In this document: piece after piece, positions 18,471 through 26,680 of the stretch
Layout of the letters: every line of letters begins with the position of its first letter
How positions within the stretch are numbered: position 1 is the stretch's first letter
From: JBAXQQ01 sp037131695
GTDB lineage: Bacteria > Armatimonadota > Hebobacteria > CAIYQO01
Direction: 5' to 3'
NCBI GenBank assembly: GCA_964638715.1
Contig: CAZWZF010000040.1
Location: 1-44,680 of the forward strand
Length of the DNA stretch: 44,680 nucleotides
The notes under the pieces: model-generated
Seen by the model: only the letters and a program-made list of their open reading frames with translations
Told to the model about the DNA's origin: nothing
Database searches by the model: none
Position numbers and translations under genes: made by a program

Positions 18471-21362
18471 ATGTTCGTAGCAAGATTTTCCATAATTTTC
18501 TGCTTTTTATCGATTGCAGTATCTGTTTTTGCCGGCTCTTTTTCCAGCAGGGATATAAATGATCTGGCAAAAAAGATTGCTGAACGTCGTCAAAAGGTCA
18601 CTACTGTTGATTCAATTTATGCCTTATCAGCATCTGATGCCTGGCTAAATGTAGCACGTTATGAGTTTGACCATGGTTCAAACTCATTAGCAGATATCGG
18701 ATGGAAACAATGTCATGATATTCTTAAAATTATTGATGACAACAAATTACCTATAAAGTCTATAGAAGCTGTCAATAGTAATTTGAGAATTAAAGACGAA
18801 TTATGGACATTTGCTGATGAAACTAAAAAGAACCCAAAGTACAATACTGTAGTCGAAGATGTCGCTCGTTTAGAAGTGACTTTAGCGTGGGCAGGATTGA
18901 AAACTTGGGAATCTGGTTGGAAATCAGCATCTTCATTAATAAATGATGCCCAAAAGAAAGCTGATGACATTAAAAAAGCGTTAGCTGCACCAGAAAAACC
19001 TGTTGTTTTATCTCCTGTACAACCAATACCCCAACAACCACAACCAGTCTCTGCGATTATCACTCGGCAACCTGTGGCATTGGTTGTACCAACAGATTTA
19101 ACTCTTGAATTAACCAGCAGAAATGGTACGCCAGCTTTCTCTGGCAATGCATTAATAGTAGGTGATAATGCAGATAAATTTAGAATTTCAAACGATGCGC
19201 CAGCGAAGTTCCTCCTTGGTACCACAACGATAACATGGAAAGCTGTCGATCATAATAATAAAACCTTGACGGCTATACAAAAAGTTACAGTGGTTGATAC
19301 TACTCCACCGACCATCCAAATTCCCGCAGATATTAATGTTGAGTTGACTTCAACAGATGGCATGGAAATAAACCCTGGTACTGCGATGGCGATTGATATA
19401 GGCGACCCTAATCCCAGCCTGACAAATAACGCTCCTAAATTATTTCTTCCGGGAACAACTATTATAACATGGACCGCAAAAGACAACTCCGGCAACATAG
19501 CTACAGCAGGACAAAAAGTAATTGTAGGTGATACTATTCCCCCTGTTATCATAGCTCCTGATGATGTTACTGTTGAAGCTACTGATCCCGGAGGAACTAT
19601 AGTTAATATCGGACCTGCAAAAGCTACTGATAATTTAGATCCCATACCTGCTGTAACTACAGACGCGCCAGAGAAATTTCAATTAGGTACCACATTAGTT
19701 CATTGGACTGCAACTGATAAGTATGGGAATAAATCTCGTGTTAGTCAAAAAGTAACTATCACTGATGTTACCAAACCTGAAATTTTACCTACTGCAGACG
19801 TTACAGCAGATGCTATTACTACAGATGGCATCAAAAGTACAGAGCTTAACATTGGTATACCCAAAATACGTGATAATTCTGATGCAAACCCCGCTATTAA
19901 TAATGATGCACCAGCTATTTTCCCAATTGGAGAAACAATAGTAACCTGGACAGCGAAAGATGCTAACGGTAATATTAATTTGGTAAAACAAAAAATTTCT
20001 ATTGTAGATAAGAAACCTCCAACATTAAAGGCTCCAGATGATATAACTATTGAAGCAGTATCACCCAATGGGACTGTAGTTAATCTTGGTAATCCTGTTG
20101 TCTCTGATAATATTGATAAGCAACCTTTAGTCAAAAATGATGCGCCGACTTCTTTTAAAACGGGTTCATTTGTTGTTACATGGACTGCTACTGATAAAGC
20201 TGGAAATCAGACAAAAGCTTTGCAAAAAGTTACTGTAACAGATATTACACCGCCAAGATTATTGCCCCCGCCTGATATTACAATTGAGGCTACATCATCT
20301 GCAAATATGAAAATTAATATTGGGAATCCAGAAGTAGCAGATAACGCAGATGCTACGCCAAAAATAGCTAATGATTCTCCATTGTTATTTCAATTAGGCA
20401 CAACAATTGTTACATGGCTTTCAATAGATGCGTCTGGCAACCGATCGATGGCTACACAACGTATTAAAATTGAAGATACTACTCCGCCAACAATAATTGC
20501 CCCTAAAGATATTATTATGAATGAAACATCTGCTAAAGGTACTGTCGTTGCATTAGGAAAACCCATAGTTCATGATATTGTTGATGCTAAACCAAAAATA
20601 TCTAATAACGCACCGCAGTTATTTAAATTGGGGAAGCATGAAGTAATTTGGATTGCAGTTGATTCTTCCGGTAATTCAGTAGTTGCTATACAAAAAGTTG
20701 AAATTATTAAAAATGGCAAGAAGAATACTCTTATTTCTAATGAAAAAATTAATACACCACTTCCAGAAAAAGGAATGTCAAATACTCAATCTGTATTCCT
20801 GCCATATTCAATACATTTTGCCCCTAATAGCACAAATTTATCAAATAAAACTTTATCTGTATTAAACTCAATGATTCCAACATTGAAAAAGTATGCAGAT
20901 ATCAGAATCATGATTGTTGGTTGTGCTGATTCAACAGGTGATTTAAACAAGAATATTGAAATAGCAACTGATAGAGCAAATGTTGTTGCGGATTATTTGA
21001 TTAAAAGTGGTATTAATGTAGATAGGATGATGGTTGACAGTAAAATAATTCAGACTGACAAATCTGTTGTTGCAGGTGCTAATGCCAGAGAAACAAGACT
21101 ATTTTATAGTTCGCCAACGGTAAGAGTTAAAGTTGTTGATCAAACTGCTGATATTATAGTTATGAAAAAAACTGAAGTTAAAAAACCTGTCGTGAAGAAA
21201 ATTATAAAATCGGAATTTAAGAAAGATACCCGTCCTGTCAAAACTGAATCGAAAAAAGATGTATCGCCACAAAAGAAGAAGGCTACGCCGATAAAAAACA
21301 AAAAAAAGGCAGTTAATAAAAAACCTGTAACTAAAAAGAAAACCGTGAAAACTTTTGCCTGA
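18471..21362 (+). CDS. Secreted HYR-repeat protein with OmpA-like domain and Lys-rich tail
   Basis: 963 residues. A Sec signal peptide (1-21, ending VFAGS) is followed by a helical region (about 25-180) like those before OmpA domains in other envelope proteins, then a Pro/Gln linker. Seven HYR (hyalin) Ig-like repeats of about 78 residues each follow (about 205-745). Each ends with a V/I-x-D-x-T-PP junction and contains a G-x-x-x-VTWTA-x-D-x-x-GN core. Residues about 776-885 form an OmpA-like domain with GCADSTGD, N-x-x-IA-x-DRA and VADYL; the Asp and Arg used to bind diaminopimelate are kept. The last 60 residues are rich in Lys/Pro/Val. It is probably a periplasmic or outer-membrane protein anchored to peptidoglycan and displaying HYR adhesion modules. 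The stop codon abuts the convergent uvrB stop with no base between. Confidence 0.87.
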   Translation: MFVARFSIIFCFLSIAVSVFAGSFSSRDINDLAKKIAERRQKVTTVDSIYALSASDAWLNVARYEFDHGSNSLADIGWKQCHDILKIIDDNKLPIKSIEAVNSNLRIKDELWTFADETKKNPKYNTVVEDVARLEVTLAWAGLKTWESGWKSASSLINDAQKKADDIKKALAAPEKPVVLSPVQPIPQQPQPVSAIITRQPVALVVPTDLTLELTSRNGTPAFSGNALIVGDNADKFRISNDAPAKFLLGTTTITWKAVDHNNKTLTAIQKVTVVDTTPPTIQIPADINVELTSTDGMEINPGTAMAIDIGDPNPSLTNNAPKLFLPGTTIITWTAKDNSGNIATAGQKVIVGDTIPPVIIAPDDVTVEATDPGGTIVNIGPAKATDNLDPIPAVTTDAPEKFQLGTTLVHWTATDKYGNKSRVSQKVTITDVTKPEILPTADVTADAITTDGIKSTELNIGIPKIRDNSDANPAINNDAPAIFPIGETIVTWTAKDANGNINLVKQKISIVDKKPPTLKAPDDITIEAVSPNGTVVNLGNPVVSDNIDKQPLVKNDAPTSFKTGSFVVTWTATDKAGNQTKALQKVTVTDITPPRLLPPPDITIEATSSANMKINIGNPEVADNADATPKIANDSPLLFQLGTTIVTWLSIDASGNRSMATQRIKIEDTTPPTIIAPKDIIMNETSAKGTVVALGKPIVHDIVDAKPKISNNAPQLFKLGKHEVIWIAVDSSGNSVVAIQKVEIIKNGKKNTLISNEKINTPLPEKGMSNTQSVFLPYSIHFAPNSTNLSNKTLSVLNSMIPTLKKYADIRIMIVGCADSTGDLNKNIEIATDRANVVADYLIKSGINVDRMMVDSKIIQTDKSVVAGANARETRLFYSSPTVRVKVVDQTADIIVMKKTEVKKPVVKKIIKSEFKKDTRPVKTESKKDVSPQKKKATPIKNKKKAVNKKPVTKKKTVKTFA

Positions 21363-23408
21363 TTATTTTTTTCTTTTATCTTTATTTTGCATCCGACGCG
21401 CTTCTTTGGCAGTCGGATATTTTTTTGCTGATTTTACAGAGTCAAAAGGTGATTTTCCTTGTAATTGAATCAATTTATCTCTTAATGCTGCTGCTTCTTC
21501 AAACTTTAATGCTTTTGCTGCTTCCTGCATTTTCTTCTCTGTTTCAGCAATTAATTCATCTAATGGACGTTCTGATTCATCACCACCGTATATTACGGTT
21601 TCTTCCTTCATCATACCGGTATTTATTGAATCGCGAATTCCTTTAGAAATAGTAACCGGAGTAATGTCATTTAACACATTATGGTCGAGTTGTAGTTTCC
21701 TTCTTCTATTTGTTTCTGATATTGCCCGCTTCATAGAATCAGTTACAACATCAGCATACATTATAACTTTGCCTTCAATATTTCGGGCTGCTCTACCAAT
21801 TGTTTGAACTAATGACGTTTCAGATCGTAAAAATCCTTCTTTATCCGCATCAAGAATTGCAACCAGGGTAACTTCAGGCAAGTCTAAACCTTCGCGTAAT
21901 AAATTAATACCAACAACTACATCATATATACCCATCCGTAAATCGCGAAGGATTTCTGAACGGACAAAAGTTTGAAGGTCGCTGTGCATATAATGAACTT
22001 TAACACCTAACTCTATCAGATAATCAGTTAAATCCTCTGCCATTTTTTTTGTTAATGTAGTAACCAGAACGCGTTCACTTTTAGCAGAACGAATTCGAAT
22101 TTCATTTAATAAATCGTCTATTTGTCCTTTTGTTGACCTGATTATAACTTCCGGGTCAATTAATCCGGTAGGGCGTACTATTTGCTCAGCAACATTAGTT
22201 GAATTAGTTTTTTCAAATGGTCCCGGTGTTGCGGAGGTAAATACAATTTGACCTACTCTCAACATAAACTCATCAAAAGTTAATGGTCGATTATCATAGG
22301 CACATGGTAATCGGAAACCATATTCTACAAGGCTATCTTTTCGAGACCTGTCACCTGCATACATTGCCCGAATCTGTGGAACAGACTGGTGTGATTCATC
22401 TATTATGCACATAAAATCTTTTGGAAAATAATCCAACAGAGTATATGGGGGATCACCGGGATTTCGACCATCAAAAAAACGTGAATAATTTTCAATTCCG
22501 TTGCAATATCCTATTTCGCGTATCATTTCCATATCAAAACGAGTTCTCTGCATTATTCGTTGTGCTTCCAATAGTTGATTTCTTGAAATAAACCACGCGT
22601 GTCTTTCCTGCAATTCTGCTTCAATTTTTTCCAAAACTTCTTCAATCTTTTCAGGCATTGTAGCATAATGTGTTGCCGGGAATATCAATGTGCTATCTGG
22701 TTCATCCATTACTTCACCAGTCAGTGGATCAACAATAGTAATTTTTTCAATTAAATCACCGAACATCTCAATTCGAGTTATTTGTTTTGTAGCTGAGGCA
22801 TGTATTTCCAAAACATCGCCTCGCACGCGAAATGTGCCGCGTTCTGAAGCGATATCATTTCTTGAAAATTGCAAGTCAACTAATTGATGTAAAATCTGAT
22901 CACGAGGAATTTCAGAATTAACTGATAAAGGTATCGACATTTTAAGATAATCAATAGGTGAACCTAATCCATAAATACAAGATACAGATGCAACAATAAT
23001 AGTATCGCGTCTTTCCAGCAGCGATTGCGTAGCGGAATGCCTGAGCCTATCAATTTCCTCGTTTATCGCAGAATCTTTCTCGATATAGGTATCACTTTGT
23101 GCAATATATGCTTCTGGTTGATAATAATCATAATAACTGACAAAATATTCAACAGCGTTATCGGGAAATAAAGAGCGAAATTCTTCGCATAATTGTGCTG
23201 CTAAAGTTTTATTAGGTGCAATAACAAGGGTAGGACGTTGTACTTTTTCTATTAGATTGGCAATAGTAAAAGTTTTTCCAGACCCTGTAACGCCAAGTAA
23301 AGTTTGAAATCGCTCATTATTTGCAAGTCCGAGGACTAATGATTCAATTGCCTGTGGCTGGTCGCCAGATGGTTGATATTGATTATTAAGTTTAAATAGT
23401 CTGCTCAT
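21363..23408 (-). CDS. uvrB: UvrABC system protein B (excision nuclease helicase)
   Basis: This is the damage-verifying helicase subunit of nucleotide excision repair. The frame runs further upstream, but the start is set at the ATG at 23408 (MSRLFKLNNQY), because UvrB proteins begin just before the P-x-GDQP-x-AI motif and the extension would overlap glnS. The product is 681 residues. Visible are Walker A GVTGSGKT, the beta-hairpin region (YYDYYQPEAY), the helicase box DESH, the motif V/VI region (GINLLREGLDLPEV, QTIGRAARN) and a C-terminal UVR domain (LIAETEKKMQEAAK...EEAAALRD). No Shine-Dalgarno precedes the ATG, and a TATAAT lies only 7 bp upstream, so the mRNA may be leaderless. It is divergent from glnS. 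Confidence 0.97.
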   Translation of the reverse strand: MSRLFKLNNQYQPSGDQPQAIESLVLGLANNERFQTLLGVTGSGKTFTIANLIEKVQRPTLVIAPNKTLAAQLCEEFRSLFPDNAVEYFVSYYDYYQPEAYIAQSDTYIEKDSAINEEIDRLRHSATQSLLERRDTIIVASVSCIYGLGSPIDYLKMSIPLSVNSEIPRDQILHQLVDLQFSRNDIASERGTFRVRGDVLEIHASATKQITRIEMFGDLIEKITIVDPLTGEVMDEPDSTLIFPATHYATMPEKIEEVLEKIEAELQERHAWFISRNQLLEAQRIMQRTRFDMEMIREIGYCNGIENYSRFFDGRNPGDPPYTLLDYFPKDFMCIIDESHQSVPQIRAMYAGDRSRKDSLVEYGFRLPCAYDNRPLTFDEFMLRVGQIVFTSATPGPFEKTNSTNVAEQIVRPTGLIDPEVIIRSTKGQIDDLLNEIRIRSAKSERVLVTTLTKKMAEDLTDYLIELGVKVHYMHSDLQTFVRSEILRDLRMGIYDVVVGINLLREGLDLPEVTLVAILDADKEGFLRSETSLVQTIGRAARNIEGKVIMYADVVTDSMKRAISETNRRRKLQLDHNVLNDITPVTISKGIRDSINTGMMKEETVIYGGDESERPLDELIAETEKKMQEAAKALKFEEAAALRDKLIQLQGKSPFDSVKSAKKYPTAKEARRMQNKDKRKK
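21391..21426 (+). terminator. Terminator of the HYR/OmpA gene, lying inside uvrB
   Basis: ATCCGAC (21391-21397) pairs with GTCGGAT (21412-21418). The 14-nt loop can add a GC/GC pair, and a T-run follows (21420-21426). It lies 28 nt past the HYR-gene stop, within the 3' coding end of the convergent uvrB, because no intergenic space exists. Confidence 0.7.
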
Positions 23409-23415
23409 CAATATA

Positions 23416-23444
23416 ATTATACCCAAATTTCCAAATATGGTCAC
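23416..23444 (-). promoter_or_regulatory. Probable uvrB promoter giving a near-leaderless mRNA
   Basis: On the minus strand: GTGACC (23444-23439), a 17-bp spacer, then TATAAT (23421-23416). Transcription should begin about 7 nt past the -10, at or next to the uvrB ATG (23408). The -35 lies in the left arm of the 11-bp dyad. Confidence 0.6.
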
Positions 23445-23463
23445 TTTACCGTTGACCATATTT
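23433..23463. promoter_or_regulatory. 11-bp perfect dyad over both -35 elements between uvrB and glnS
   Basis: AAATATGGTCA (23433-23443) and TGACCATATTT (23453-23463) are exact reverse complements, 9 bp apart. Arm centres are 20 bp, two helical turns, apart. The uvrB -35 lies in the left arm and the glnS -35 in the right. This is a good operator candidate for a dimeric repressor acting on both genes. It matches neither the E. coli nor the Bacillus LexA box. Confidence 0.55.
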
Positions 23464-23480
23464 AGTATAAATGGCACAAT
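23452..23480 (+). promoter_or_regulatory. Probable glnS promoter
   Basis: TTGACC (23452-23457), a 17-bp spacer, then CACAAT (23475-23480), 36 bp before the glnS ATG. The -35 is in the right arm of the shared dyad. Confidence 0.6.
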
Positions 23481-23516
23481 GTTTATGTCACTAATCAATA
23501 TAAAAGAGAGAATCAA

Positions 23517-25229
23517 ATGACAAATATTAAAAATAATGAAGAAAAATCTGAACGAGCAGCAGGTGTTGATTTCATTCGTGAAATTATTAATGAAGATAAT
23601 AAAACCGGGAAGTACAACCAGCGTGTTCATACAAGATTTCCACCAGAACCAAATGGATATTTACATATTGGACACGCCAAATCTATTTGTCTTAATTTTG
23701 GCATTGCAAAAGATTATAATGGCAAATGCAATTTGCGATTTGACGATACTAATCCGAGTAAAGAAGATACAGAATATGTTGATTCAATACAAGAGGATGT
23801 AAAATGGCTTGGTTTTGATTGGGAAGACAGAATGTTTTATGCATCTGATTATTTTGGTCAATTATTTGACTTTGCCGTGCAATTAATCAAATCAGGCGAC
23901 GCTTATGTATGTGATTTAGATTCAGAAGATATGCGAAAATACAGAGGAACTTTAACGGAACCAGGCAAAGATAGTCCTTACAGAAATAGAACTATTGAAG
24001 ATAATCTTGCTTTATTTATGCAAATGAAAAATGGGGATTTTTCTGATGGCAGCAAAACATTACGTGCAAAAGTAGATATGTCATCACCAAATGTAAATAT
24101 GCGTGACCCGGTAATGTATAGGATATTAAGAGCTACTCATCACAGAACTGGTGATACATGGTGCATTTATCCAATGTATGACTTTGCTCATGGTCAAAGT
24201 GATTCAGTTGAAGGAATTACACATTCTATCTGTACTCTTGAGTTTGAAGATCATCGACCATTATATGACTGGTTTGTTGAAAAATTAGGTATATATCATC
24301 CACAACAAATTGAATTTGCCCGATTAAATATTACATATACAGTTCTGAGTAAACGAAAATTGTTAAAATTAGTAAATGAAAACTACGTTTCTGGTTGGGA
24401 TGATCCAAGAATGCCGACTATTTGCGGTCTGCGAAGGCGAGGTTATACTCCTGAAGCATTGCGAACTTTTTGCGCCAGAATTGGTGTGACTAAAGTTGAT
24501 GGAATTGTTGATATAGCCATGTTAGAAGATGCAGTTCGGGATGATTTGAATCAAAATTCACAACGTGTAATGGCTGTTTTACGGCCATTAAAAGTCGTTA
24601 TAACTAATTATCCTGATGATTTAGTAGAAGAAATGGATGCCGCCAATAATCCCGGCAAACCTGAAGAAGGTACTCGAAAGGTACCATTTTGTAAAGAAAT
24701 ATATATCGAACAAGATGATTTTCGCGAAGTGCCGCCACCGAAATATTACAGATTATCACCAGGCAAAGAAGTACGGTTGCGTTCAGCATATTTCGTAAAA
24801 TGCGAAGAAGTAATAAAAAATGAAAATGGTGAAGTAGTTGAAGTTCACTGTACTTATGACCCTGACACTAAGGGTGGTGATTCAAAAGATGGCAGGAAAG
24901 TAAAAGCAACATTGCATTGGGTATCAGCAAGGCATGCTTTGGAAACCGAAGTTCGATTATACGACCATCTATTCATGACACAAAATCCCGATGTTGCCCC
25001 GGAAGGGAAAGATTTTTTGAGTAATCTTAACCCGGACTCACTTGAAACTGTCACGGGATATATCGAACCATTTGTTATGGATGCAATACCGGGAACAAAA
25101 TATCAATTTGAAAGATTAGGATACTTTACAATTGATACAAAAGATACAACTGAAGGTAAGATTGTATTTAATCGAACAGCAACTCTGAGAGACACCTGGG
25201 CGAAAATTGAAAATAAGCAGGATAAATAA
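23517..25229 (+). CDS. glnS: Glutaminyl-tRNA synthetase
   Basis: This class I synthetase charges tRNA-Gln directly. The 570-residue product is close to E. coli GlnRS over its whole length. It has the HIGH motif in PPEPNGYLHIGHAKSI, the ICLNFGIA segment, the GlnRS-specific RFDDTNP and DPVMYRI, the KMSKS equivalent VLSKRKL, GWDDPRMPT, GLRRRGY, and the two C-terminal beta-barrels ending RDTWAKIE. The last motif and overall similarity separate it from GluRS. The ATG follows AAGAGAGA. Bacterial GlnRS is patchily distributed and traced to ancient transfer from eukaryotes, so its presence is a useful lineage marker. The stop codon is 2 nt from the convergent tsaC-type gene. Confidence 0.97.
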   Translation: MTNIKNNEEKSERAAGVDFIREIINEDNKTGKYNQRVHTRFPPEPNGYLHIGHAKSICLNFGIAKDYNGKCNLRFDDTNPSKEDTEYVDSIQEDVKWLGFDWEDRMFYASDYFGQLFDFAVQLIKSGDAYVCDLDSEDMRKYRGTLTEPGKDSPYRNRTIEDNLALFMQMKNGDFSDGSKTLRAKVDMSSPNVNMRDPVMYRILRATHHRTGDTWCIYPMYDFAHGQSDSVEGITHSICTLEFEDHRPLYDWFVEKLGIYHPQQIEFARLNITYTVLSKRKLLKLVNENYVSGWDDPRMPTICGLRRRGYTPEALRTFCARIGVTKVDGIVDIAMLEDAVRDDLNQNSQRVMAVLRPLKVVITNYPDDLVEEMDAANNPGKPEEGTRKVPFCKEIYIEQDDFREVPPPKYYRLSPGKEVRLRSAYFVKCEEVIKNENGEVVEVHCTYDPDTKGGDSKDGRKVKATLHWVSARHALETEVRLYDHLFMTQNPDVAPEGKDFLSNLNPDSLETVTGYIEPFVMDAIPGTKYQFERLGYFTIDTKDTTEGKIVFNRTATLRDTWAKIENKQDK

Positions 25230-25231
25230 AA

Positions 25232-25843
25232 TTATAAACCTAACATCTCAGCAGTGATATCCCCCGAGCGCAAAATTGCCGGGGGATTTTTAGTGCAATC
25301 AAGTAATGTAGAAGGAATACCACCAGGAGTATTACCTCCATCAAGAATAATATCTACATTAGTGTTCATTCCGAGTGATTGTATTACCTCCCCTACATTG
25401 CATGTAGAAGATAATCCACTTAAGTTTGCTGATGTAGTAGCCATTGGTAATCCAACTTCAGCCAACAGTGCTATGGTAATATTATGTGCAGGAATGCGCA
25501 TGCCTATAGTATTCCCTCCTGCAATTACACGTTGAGGAAGTTCTTTTTTTGATGGTAAAATAATCGTTAGTGCACCAGGCCACCATTTATACATATATTT
25601 TTCTGCGTTTGGATATGACTGATCTGTTAATGAATGATAATCTTCAATAGAAGAAAACATTGCAATTAAAGGCATTGATGAAGGCCTGCCTTTTAAGTTA
25701 TAAATTCTATCTACAGCATCTGCATTATGTAAATCACAACCAATACCATAAACAGTATCAGTTGGAAATACAACTATACCACCATTTTTTATAACATTCG
25801 CGGCGACATTTATATTATCAATCGTAGCTTGTAATACCTTCAT
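25232..25843 (-). CDS. tsaC: L-threonylcarbamoyladenylate synthase (YrdC/Sua5 family)
   Basis: This enzyme makes threonylcarbamoyl-AMP from threonine, bicarbonate and ATP for the t6A37 modification of ANN-decoding tRNAs. The 203-residue product is a single YrdC domain without the Sua5 C-terminal extension. Motifs seen are GGIVVFPTDTVYGIGCD, KGRPSSMPL (substrate-binding K-x-R), WWPGALTIIL, GMRIP and TTSANLSG. The ATG overlaps the stop of the upstream mutarotase gene by 4 nt (ATGA), so translation is coupled. It is the last gene of the GH5-mutarotase-tsaC operon, an unusual place for a tRNA-modification gene. Confidence 0.93.
   Translation of the reverse strand: MKVLQATIDNINVAANVIKNGGIVVFPTDTVYGIGCDLHNADAVDRIYNLKGRPSSMPLIAMFSSIEDYHSLTDQSYPNAEKYMYKWWPGALTIILPSKKELPQRVIAGGNTIGMRIPAHNITIALLAEVGLPMATTSANLSGLSSTCNVGEVIQSLGMNTNVDIILDGGNTPGGIPSTLLDCTKNPPAILRSGDITAEMLGL
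25259..25291 (+). terminator. glnS terminator embedded in the convergent tsaC-type gene
   Basis: ATCCCCCG (25259-25266) pairs with CGGGGGAT (25280-25287), followed by five T's (25287-25291). The loop can add a GC pair. The tail is T-rich only on the plus strand, so it acts on glnS, although it lies within the last codons of the opposite-strand gene. Confidence 0.82.
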
Positions 25844-26670
25844 TTAACAGACAACAAACAACTGCCATCCCATATTTCACCAGGAAGCAAAGTTATTGGT
25901 TTAGCCATTGCACCAGTTTCAACGCAAATCATATGCGGGTATTCATCATTACCGAAATCGGCCATGTTTTTACTTTTGGTAATCCATGGGTTCCAAACTA
26001 CAATATCTGGAAATCCCATCTTTTCAATCTTAACTTCATCATCTGCATGCAAAATGACTTTGTCAGGCGCATCAATATAAATTCTATCAGTTTCTTCATT
26101 AATAAATAAAGTAGATGCCTCTTCTTTATATATATCCGAGTTCTTCATTTTATCGATATAATGAATTGACTTTAAACCAGATACGGACGTTTTAGCAATA
26201 TCAGAAATTAGAAAATACGTATGAAGTGCACAAGTAAACTGAAATGGTTTAATATCATTATTCTGCACAGTAAATACCATATATAATGAGTTTTCAGTAA
26301 TTGAAAACTCAAGGTCAAGTGTAAACTGATTATCCCACATTTGTTTTGTGTATTCATTCTCTGAAAGTGTGAAATTAATCGAGGTTGCCTCGTAACCGGT
26401 AATAATCTCACTTGGTATCCATTCTGTCGTTCTGGCAAAACCATGCGCTGGCAAGGCTCCTGGGCCAAATTGTGGGAATATTACAGGTACACCGCCTCGG
26501 ATAGGATAGCCTGATGAATATTGAGATTTTTCACTCAGAAACATTTGCTCGATACCGTCAGCTGTTTTCCATGAAAGCAAGTGTGCACCATAAGGTGAAA
26601 TTAATGCTTCAGCACCAGAACTATGGGTTAATTTAATAACCGGTAATTCTTCTTTTAATAAAAATGTCAT
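25840..26670 (-). CDS. D-hexose-6-phosphate mutarotase (aldose 1-epimerase family, YeaD-like)
   Basis: The family interconverts alpha and beta anomers of hexose-6-phosphates such as glucose-6-P. The 276-residue product has the YeaD-type features: SPYGAHLLSW near the N-terminus, SGYPIRGGVPVIFPQFG, AHGFART, a central conserved His (ALHTYF), VWNPW and the C-terminal MICVETGA with LLPGE. No signal peptide is present, so it is cytoplasmic. It lies 10 nt downstream of a GH5 glycosidase and overlaps tsaC, in line with handling sugar released inside the cell. Substrate is inferred from the family. Confidence 0.9.
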   Translation of the reverse strand: MTFLLKEELPVIKLTHSSGAEALISPYGAHLLSWKTADGIEQMFLSEKSQYSSGYPIRGGVPVIFPQFGPGALPAHGFARTTEWIPSEIITGYEATSINFTLSENEYTKQMWDNQFTLDLEFSITENSLYMVFTVQNNDIKPFQFTCALHTYFLISDIAKTSVSGLKSIHYIDKMKNSDIYKEEASTLFINEETDRIYIDAPDKVILHADDEVKIEKMGFPDIVVWNPWITKSKNMADFGNDEYPHMICVETGAMAKPITLLPGEIWDGSCLLSVK

Positions 26671-26680
26671 TTTTAGTTCC

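Noticed and set aside
19250..20134. Long minus-strand open frames opposite the HYR array
   Set aside because: They mirror the codon pattern of the repeats on the other strand, lack ribosome sites and give no recognisable protein.
23409..23630. N-terminal extension of the uvrB reading frame (74 extra residues)
   Set aside because: It would overlap the glnS start and both promoters. UvrB proteins begin just before the GDQP motif, and the extension is low-complexity hydrophobic sequence unlike any UvrB.
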